A stretch of 12,161 nucleotides of DNA, taken from positions 1 to 12,161 of the forward strand of contig DAYE01000103.1 in assembly GCA_002506745.1 (NCBI GenBank). Reading direction: 5' to 3'. The number at the start of each line of letters is the position of its first letter. The first letter of the stretch is position 1. Under the pieces are notes generated by a model. That model was not told where the DNA came from and ran no database searches. It was given only the letters and a program-made list of their open reading frames with translations. This document shows, in pieces, positions 7,488 to 12,161 of this stretch. The position numbers were made by a program, and so were the translations under genes. The stretch comes from Euryarchaeota archaeon UBA33 (GTDB lineage: Archaea > Thermoplasmatota > E2 > DHVEG-1).

Positions 7488-7499
7488 ATTTAAATGTTT
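7488..7499 (-). promoter_or_regulatory. Promoter core AAACATTTAAAT of the smaller beta-helix gene
   Basis: The minus strand carries BRE-like AAAC joined to the TATA box ATTTAAAT, 53 bases before the ATG. The identical 12-mer occurs at 12140-12151 before the other beta-helix gene at nearly the same distance. Confidence 0.6.
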
Positions 7500-7592
7500 C
7501 TATTAAATATATATAATTATCGATATAACAATAGTTGGCGATTTCCCCTAAAAAGGAAAGAATCATACTCTGATTTATTTCTTTTCACAACA

Positions 7593-7600
7593 TATTTAAT
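7593..7600 (+). promoter_or_regulatory. TATA box of the DUF1015 gene
   Basis: TATTTAAT lies 47 bases before the ATG, predicting a transcript start near 7621 and a leader of about 27 bases. That leader contains the ribosome site AGGAGG (7632-7637), ten bases from the ATG. Confidence 0.55.
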
Positions 7601-7647
7601 GATCAAACAGATACCGAAATCAAAACAATGTAGGAGGCTTACTTCGT

Positions 7648-8952
7648 ATGGTTGAAATTGCCCCATTTAAAGGAATGATCTATAACACGGAGAAAATAAA
7701 AAAATTTGACGATGTCATGTCACCACCCTATGACATTATCTCTGAACAGATGCAAAACGAGCTCTACAACAAAAATGAGTTCAATTTCGTCAAACTCATT
7801 TTAGGAAAAATATTACCAGACGATACAGATCTAAATAATCGATACACAAGAGCAAAGCAATTATTTGACGTCTGGCAGCAACAAAAAATCTTGATACCTT
7901 CACAGGCCACTGCGATATTTCCCTATAAAGTTGATTACACGGTGAACAAAGAAAAAAAACAAATGAACGGATTTTTTGTCCTCCTGAAACTAGACCCCGA
8001 TTACAAAACAGTAAAAGCCCATGAAAAGACACTGGCAAAACCAAAGGCTGATCGATTAAATCTCATGCGAGCCTGCTATGCGAACCTGGAACCTATCCAA
8101 CTCATGTACATGGATCAAAAAGACATCATCCGAAAAACAATGGATGCCGCCATTGATACACCACTCATCAACGTAAAAGGCTATGATGGATTCACCCATC
8201 AGCTCTGGCGCCTTGACAACACAAAAGCAATCCAAGCAATTCTCAATGAGCTAGAAAAGAAAATCCTGTTCATCGCAGATGGACACCATCGGTATCAGAC
8301 CTCCATTAATTACGCAGCAGAGAAACGAGAACAAACAGGAAACAAAGACCCAAACGCTCCGTTCAATTACATCATGGTGGTTCTCTGCAATATGTTCGAT
8401 CCTGGTCTCTCCATTCTCCCAACGCATCGTTTCATTAAAATGTCACATGTAAATTTTGATGAACTTAGTAAAAAACTTGAGAAATACTTTATCGTAGAAA
8501 AAAAATCGATCACGAATTTAGAGAAAGATTATCAGAAAATAGGCAAAAAAATCATGAATGATATCAAAACAGATGACAAGCACATGCTAGCCTTCTACAC
8601 AAAAGGGATGTACTATATCTTAACACTGAAAGATGAACAAGTCATGGACCAAAAAGCAAGGGACCATTCAAAAACATGGAGAACACTTGACGTCTCAATC
8701 CTGCATAAACTCATCCTGGAGGAATTCCTTGGCATTACTGAAAAGAACCTTGAAGACCATGTGAAATACACACGGGTCGATGGCGAGGCAATCCAACAGG
8801 TTGACGAAGGTAAATATGATTTCTCGTTTCTCATCAACGCGACTAAAATTGACCAATTAAAAGCGATCGCAGATGCAAGTGAACATATGCCTCAAAAATC
8901 GACGTACTTCTTGCCAAAGATGCTCTCCGGGCTTGTCATGTATAAGATGTGA
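7648..8952 (+). CDS. DUF1015 family protein (COG4198)
   Basis: A 434-residue protein with the full set of DUF1015 hallmarks: APFKGMIYN near the N-terminus, SPPYDI (25-30), HEKTLAKPKADRLNL (125-139), FIADGHHRYQT (208-218), LSILPTHR (254-261) and the ending STYFLPKMLSGLVMY (418-432). Length is typical and the gene looks intact. The cellular function is not established to my knowledge. The DGHHR motif (211-215) resembles the active-site motif of ParB/sulfiredoxin-fold enzymes such as the archaeal free-serine kinase SerK, so a phosphotransfer role on a small molecule is possible; that is inference. No signal peptide or membrane segment is seen, so it is cytoplasmic. It has its own promoter, diverges from the smaller beta-helix gene and converges on the RNA methyltransferase gene. 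Confidence 0.9.
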   Translation: MVEIAPFKGMIYNTEKIKKFDDVMSPPYDIISEQMQNELYNKNEFNFVKLILGKILPDDTDLNNRYTRAKQLFDVWQQQKILIPSQATAIFPYKVDYTVNKEKKQMNGFFVLLKLDPDYKTVKAHEKTLAKPKADRLNLMRACYANLEPIQLMYMDQKDIIRKTMDAAIDTPLINVKGYDGFTHQLWRLDNTKAIQAILNELEKKILFIADGHHRYQTSINYAAEKREQTGNKDPNAPFNYIMVVLCNMFDPGLSILPTHRFIKMSHVNFDELSKKLEKYFIVEKKSITNLEKDYQKIGKKIMNDIKTDDKHMLAFYTKGMYYILTLKDEQVMDQKARDHSKTWRTLDVSILHKLILEEFLGITEKNLEDHVKYTRVDGEAIQQVDEGKYDFSFLINATKIDQLKAIADASEHMPQKSTYFLPKMLSGLVMYKM

Positions 8953-8995
8953 AAACAGAAATCAGAATACCATTGTAGCATTCTATCAGCACAGA

Positions 8996-9003
8996 TTTAA
9001 ATA
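8996..9003 (+). promoter_or_regulatory. TATA-like box in the convergent gap
   Basis: TTTAAATA lies 44 bases after the DUF1015 stop. A transcript start about 25 bases further on would fall near 9025, at the foot of the hairpin 9028-9090. No annotated plus-strand gene follows, so it may drive a non-coding RNA or be a chance A/T match. Confidence 0.35.
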
Positions 9004-9027
9004 CCAGAACGAAGAAATAAGTATCTG

Positions 9028-9090
9028 GTGAGGAAGGGAAAAACAGTATTCTCATGTTACTTCTTCATATTTTTTCCCCTCCTTCCTCGC
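9028..9090 (+). ncRNA. Candidate structured RNA or 3'-end hairpin
   Basis: The left arm GTGAGGAAGG (9028-9037) pairs with CCTTCCTCGC (9081-9090): ten pairs, one of them U-G. After a four-base bulge (9077-9080), GAAAAA (9038-9043) pairs with TTTTTC (9071-9076). The 27-base loop is pyrimidine-rich in its second half. A T-rich tract (9091-9107) follows, suitable for plus-strand termination. With the TATA-like box at 8996-9003 this fits a small RNA of roughly 75-85 bases. It could equally be a 3'-end stem for DUF1015 or, read on the other strand, for the methyltransferase gene. No C/D-box, H/ACA or tRNA pattern was found in it. Confidence 0.3.
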
Positions 9091-9105
9091 TTTCTTCTCT
9101 GTTCT

Positions 9106-10200
9106 TTAAAGTGGTTTTTTCAAAACTGAGATAAAAAACAGATCACCACGAGGAAGCCTCGTGACAAAACCATACTTATTTTCCAGCAGATACTCATGAT
9201 ACGGGAAATCTTCACTTTGCAACAGAGAATAATCATTATCACTAATGAATTTCTCTAGGACATTAGATGTCTCCTGAGGGGTTATGGTACAGACTGCATA
9301 GAAAAGCAATCCATTAGGTTTGACATGCGTTGCGGCTTGACGTAGAATGGAATCTTGTTTCGATGGAAAATCATCAGCACCTTCTACATATTTTGCCTCT
9401 GGGTTTCTTCTCGCTGCTCCAAGACCTGTACATGGAGCATCAACTAATACCAGATCAAATTTTTTTTTCGGTAAAGTATCTTCTATGATAACGTTCGCAT
9501 TATATTCGCTGCATCGTTGCTTCAATGTTGCTCGTTTTATGGCGTTTATCTCATACGCATAAAGCTTTTTTTTATTGTTAGTCATGGACGCAATAGCAAG
9601 ACTTTTTCCTCCGCTTCCTGCACAGAAATCAAAAAGAGAGGTCCCTAGAGACGCTGCAAGAAATGCTACAAGCTGACTGCTTTCATCCTGGACATGCGCG
9701 AAACGTTCCTGGATGACTTTTGAGTATTTACTAATCGAGGTGGTGAGAAGAGCGGTTGGGAGAAGGGAACGCTCAGCGGGCAGAGACTCCTCTTGGAGTT
9801 TGGAGATAACATCATCAATAGTACTTTTATTGAAATTCACGCAAAGAGTAGTTGGCGGTGTTTCGTTGAGATATTCAACCCAATCTCCATGATCTTTAAG
9901 GATGTTCGCTACATACGAAGAACAGGAATACCGGTATTCAAAGGGATACGAAGAAGCATCTGCTTGTGCGCCTTCCCTTGCAAGTTTTACATACGTCTCC
10001 GCAGAAACTCGTAGACCTCGTGTCTCGATGATATGTTCAAAGAGCCGTTTCCACCGGACCACCGTATGAACAATGTCAGCAATGTCTTCTCGTTGTTTCT
10101 TCGACAGATTCGCTGAGGGTAGGATATCGCGTAAACAACGCGCCATGTTACCTTTCTTGAGGTATTTTGTAATAACCTGAGCCGCTACTTTTTCGTCCAT
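9106..10200 (-). CDS. NOL1/NOP2/Sun-family RNA m5C methyltransferase (RsmB-like)
   Basis: A 364-residue SAM-dependent RNA cytosine-5 methyltransferase. The N-terminal part (about 1-65) resembles the NusB-like domain of RsmB, with DIVHTVVRWKRLFEHII (42-58). QDESSQLVA (171-179) is the family's lead-in to the catalytic domain. SAM motif I is DFCAGSGGKS (191-200), motif IV is DAPCTGLGAARRNPEAK (254-270) with C257, and motif VI is YAVCTITPQE (301-310) with the likely nucleophile C304. Both conserved cysteines are therefore present. No C-terminal PUA domain is seen. The RNA target (rRNA or tRNA) cannot be told from sequence. The ATG at 10200 has only a weak GGGTG upstream and a TATA-like box about 33 bases away, so the leader is very short. 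It converges on DUF1015. Confidence 0.9.
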   Translation of the reverse strand: MDEKVAAQVITKYLKKGNMARCLRDILPSANLSKKQREDIADIVHTVVRWKRLFEHIIETRGLRVSAETYVKLAREGAQADASSYPFEYRYSCSSYVANILKDHGDWVEYLNETPPTTLCVNFNKSTIDDVISKLQEESLPAERSLLPTALLTTSISKYSKVIQERFAHVQDESSQLVAFLAASLGTSLFDFCAGSGGKSLAIASMTNNKKKLYAYEINAIKRATLKQRCSEYNANVIIEDTLPKKKFDLVLVDAPCTGLGAARRNPEAKYVEGADDFPSKQDSILRQAATHVKPNGLLFYAVCTITPQETSNVLEKFISDNDYSLLQSEDFPYHEYLLENKYGFVTRLPRGDLFFISVLKKPL

Positions 10201-10229
10201 AGATAAACACCCTACATCTCATCATATAA

Positions 10230-10237
10230 TTAAAATA
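10230..10237 (-). promoter_or_regulatory. TATA-like box of the RNA methyltransferase gene
   Basis: The minus strand reads AGATATTTTAATTATATG. The box TATTTTAA is about 30 bases from the ATG at 10200, predicting a leader of only a few bases. Confidence 0.4.
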
Positions 10238-10275
10238 TCTGGTGCTTCGAGTTGTATCGAATCATAGGCTTACTG

Positions 10276-10290
10276 AAAAAAAGCAAAAAA
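10276..10290 (-). terminator. Oligo-T terminator of the larger beta-helix gene
   Basis: On the minus strand, six T, GC, then seven T lie about 118 bases after the stop at 10408. This would give a 3' untranslated region of roughly 120-130 bases. The 10201-10407 gap otherwise holds only the methyltransferase promoter; no convincing gene was seen in it. Confidence 0.5.
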
Positions 10291-10407
10291 GAGCAAACGC
10301 AGAGAGAGTTAAGGCGTCATCCTCATTTATTTTGGCGTTTCATTTCTTGGTGATGCAGTCCTGTGGTGGTCCCTTATTCATCGTACTCTTGGGATACAGT
10401 AATTTTT

Positions 10408-12087
10408 CTAAGCTATCTTCCATACCTTTATACTCGCGGAGTTAAAATTCCCGTAGTAATCGTATGCGACCACCTTCAGCGTATAGGGGAAAAAGAGCCC
10501 TCGATCGGTCCATTTCCAGTGATACGGGGCAGAATACAGCGTGTCTTTGAGCACTTCATCGACATAAAACTCAACTCGTTCGATACCAGACTGATTATCC
10601 GATGCGTTGGCGGAGACCACGATTTTTCCAATCACTACTGTCGTAAAGCTTTTTAACTTCAGAACAATAAAATCGAGCAGATTGATGTTGATATATCCTT
10701 TTACTGGTGATATGATATTTACTGTTGGAAGCGACGTCTCAGGCCCATAGTACATAAGCCATGGTGTAAAATCAACTGCACCGCTCACATTATCTCCAGT
10801 ACCACTAGGGTTATCGGGGTGTCGTGGACCGGAGGGATCTCCCCACCAGTTGTGTTCCGCATTCAGGATTGTTGATCCTTCCCAGACAAACCCTTGCGCA
10901 TTGTCCTGGAAATTGTTGAAATGAATGTTTGTTGTCCCTGGATATGCGGTGCTCTCGCCATAATACCCGGTTCTCCCCCAGAAGCTCATGTCACAATTCG
11001 TGATTTGATTTTCTCGGATGTACGTGTTCGTGACAAGCCCCGAGAGGCGGATTCCAAAGCTCGTCGGTGAAGTTGAGACACCATTGATGCTATTGCGTTC
11101 TAAGTGAGCGTTGAGTATCTCTCCTCCTGATCCATCGCCCCAAGCAAAATTATCTAATGATATTCCTCGCCTCCATTCCTTTACATTATTAATACTATTC
11201 CCGTTAATGACAATATTCGTGTATCTTCCCGTGTCGGGAACCCCGGTACAACCCAAATACGCGCTTGAAAAACCAATGCCGGTGACTTTGTTGTTTGAAG
11301 AGCCCCCTGGGTTAATACCGGTGCCAACATCAATGGTATTGTTCCGAATCATCTGTAAGGAGGTAATATCCACTCCATCGTACGTCATATAATAGACTGG
11401 GTCAATCCCCCAGCATCCTGCATCAAGCATGTTAAAACATATATCAGAAGATCCTGTGGTTTTCTCAACGACGATATTGTTACAACCGGTCTGCGTGACG
11501 ATGTTCTCTGAAAATATGATGTTTTCTTTTCCACCACTAATAGCATAGAACCCCCAATCGTAATTATCATTCGGGTTCTGTGTTCCAATGATTTTATTCG
11601 AAGAAATAGTGTACGTGATATCAGGGGAGCTTGACAGAACGACAATCCCCATATTCAGCTTGCCATCACCACCACCATATCCCGATGGCCCACCGGCATT
11701 TCGTATTGTAAATCCCTGGAAAGATACATCACCGCTCGCAACGATTCTCACGAGACCTACATCGGTAAGAAGTGCATCGCTTCCATCGATGATCGTTGTC
11801 GCCCATCCAGCCCCCTGGATGATGAGTGCTTTGTTAATGAGCACTTGATGTTCATAATAGATCCCTGGATACACTACAATGGTGTCTCCATCTGAAGCGT
11901 CATCAATCGCATCTTGAATGGTGGTATAATTGCCAGGTCCAGCTCCACCAACATATAATGTGTTCCCTCGAACGAGCTGTTGAGAATTCAACGATGGTTC
12001 GTTGTGGGATGCTGATGCAACACTTGCTCCGATAACAAATATAATTATACAAAAAACGATTCCGTTCCTTCGTAATTTAGTAGGCAT
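10408..12087 (-). CDS. Secreted beta-helix protein with C-terminal Ig-like domain
   Basis: A 559-residue exported protein. The signal peptide is MPTKLRRNG, a hydrophobic core, and a cleavage site near VASASA/SASH (about 26-27). The mature start NTLYVGGAGPGNYTTIQDAID (42-62) and DGDTIVVYPGIYYE are nearly the same as in the 6373-7434 protein. Right-handed beta-helix coils follow (GFTIRNAG, SNKIIGT, RNNTIDVG, NGNSINNV, ERNSINGV, RENQITNC) to the closing AEHNWWGDPSGPRHP (410-424) and VDFTPWL. Residues about 454-555 form an Ig-like domain with ASDNQSGIERVEFYVD, a PYHWKW motif and LKVVAYDYYGN. No anchor follows it, so the protein is probably released or held by interactions. A carbohydrate- or surface-binding role is likely for this architecture, unproven. 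The start is fixed by GGAGG eight bases before the ATG. Confidence 0.87.
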   Translation of the reverse strand: MPTKLRRNGIVFCIIIFVIGASVASASHNEPSLNSQQLVRGNTLYVGGAGPGNYTTIQDAIDDASDGDTIVVYPGIYYEHQVLINKALIIQGAGWATTIIDGSDALLTDVGLVRIVASGDVSFQGFTIRNAGGPSGYGGGDGKLNMGIVVLSSSPDITYTISSNKIIGTQNPNDNYDWGFYAISGGKENIIFSENIVTQTGCNNIVVEKTTGSSDICFNMLDAGCWGIDPVYYMTYDGVDITSLQMIRNNTIDVGTGINPGGSSNNKVTGIGFSSAYLGCTGVPDTGRYTNIVINGNSINNVKEWRRGISLDNFAWGDGSGGEILNAHLERNSINGVSTSPTSFGIRLSGLVTNTYIRENQITNCDMSFWGRTGYYGESTAYPGTTNIHFNNFQDNAQGFVWEGSTILNAEHNWWGDPSGPRHPDNPSGTGDNVSGAVDFTPWLMYYGPETSLPTVNIISPVKGYININLLDFIVLKLKSFTTVVIGKIVVSANASDNQSGIERVEFYVDEVLKDTLYSAPYHWKWTDRGLFFPYTLKVVAYDYYGNFNSASIKVWKIA

Positions 12088-12112
12088 TTTTTATTCCTCC
12101 GCTGTAAAAACA

Positions 12113-12130
12113 GGTTACAAATTAATAACC
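12113..12130 (-). repeat. Short inverted repeat at the predicted transcript start
   Basis: GGTTA (12113-12117) and TAACC (12126-12130) flank an 8-base A/T-rich spacer. This is where transcription from the TATA box at 12140-12147 is expected to start (about 12118). It could be an operator; five-base arms are also easily found by chance. Confidence 0.25.
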
Positions 12131-12139
12131 TCTGCTTTT

Positions 12140-12151
12140 ATTTAAATGTTT
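12140..12151 (-). promoter_or_regulatory. Promoter core AAACATTTAAAT of the larger beta-helix gene
   Basis: The same 12-mer as at 7488-7499, reading BRE-like AAAC then TATA box ATTTAAAT on the minus strand, 52 bases before the ATG. The ribosome site GGAGGAAT is also shared between the two genes. Confidence 0.6.
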
Positions 12152-12161
12152 GGAAAAGATA

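Noticed and set aside
7503..7540. A/T-rich alternating stretch between the divergent beta-helix and DUF1015 genes
   Set aside because: Base composition is explained by two promoters in a short gap; no repeated unit or origin-like element was seen.
9028..9090. C/D-box guide RNA in the hairpin region (GUGAGGA looks like a C box)
   Set aside because: No CUGA D box at the expected place, and the long stem does not fit the C/D layout.
9054..9134. 26-codon plus-strand reading frame from the ATG in the hairpin loop
   Set aside because: No ribosome site at a usable distance, low-complexity composition, and it runs antisense into the methyltransferase end.
10242..10656. Plus-strand open frames over the 10201-10407 gap and the end of the larger beta-helix gene
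   Set aside because: No promoter or ribosome site, no recognisable protein, and they overlap the well-supported minus-strand gene and its oligo-T terminator.
1..12161. tRNA genes, CRISPR array, insertion sequence or defence system
   Set aside because: No tRNA-like cloverleaf, regular repeat-spacer pattern, transposase or defence-type protein was found on either strand.

Overview
The window is archaeal and reads as ordinary euryarchaeal chromosome. A Hef-type helicase/nuclease, archaeal Pus10, ribosomal protein L21e, RNA polymerase subunit F (Rpb4) and a DUF655 protein are all archaeal families. TATA-like boxes with purine-rich upstream (BRE-like) bases precede most transcription units. A Thermoplasmatota-like relative is plausible from the style of the secreted beta-helix proteins, but this is a guess. 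No tRNA, rRNA, CRISPR array, transposase or integrase was found, and nothing looks phage-derived.

Layout. Positions 35-2368 (minus) encode Hef, for repair of stalled or branched DNA. A small two-helix membrane protein (2526-2726, plus) diverges from it. Positions 2751-5947 (minus) are a tight five-gene translation/transcription operon: pus10, rpl21e, rpoF, a DUF655 gene and ksgA, with gaps of 0 to 18 bases. Its TATA box sits so close to the pus10 start that the mRNA is probably leaderless. A 52-residue membrane protein follows (6065-6223, minus). Then comes a secreted parallel beta-helix protein (6373-7434, minus), and diverging from it a DUF1015 gene (7648-8952, plus). A NOL1/NOP2/Sun (RsmB-like) RNA m5C methyltransferase (9106-10200, minus) converges on the DUF1015 gene. 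Last is a second, larger secreted beta-helix protein with a C-terminal Ig-like domain (10408-12087, minus).

How the genes fit together. The central block is an RNA-modification and ribosome-biogenesis neighbourhood: Pus10 (tRNA pseudouridine), KsgA (16S rRNA dimethyl-adenosine) and the separate NSUN-family enzyme (RNA m5C), together with L21e and Rpb4. The two beta-helix proteins are paralogous at their N-termini. They share an identical 12-base promoter core and near-identical promoter-to-start spacing, so they may be co-regulated surface or exported proteins.

Most worth a second look: a TATA box followed at the right distance by a 16-bp imperfect hairpin in the convergent gap 8953-9105 (candidate small RNA or 3'-end structure); the shared promoter of the two beta-helix genes; and the DGHHR motif of the DUF1015 protein, which resembles the active-site motif of ParB/sulfiredoxin-fold serine kinases. 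No clearly new multi-gene system was found.
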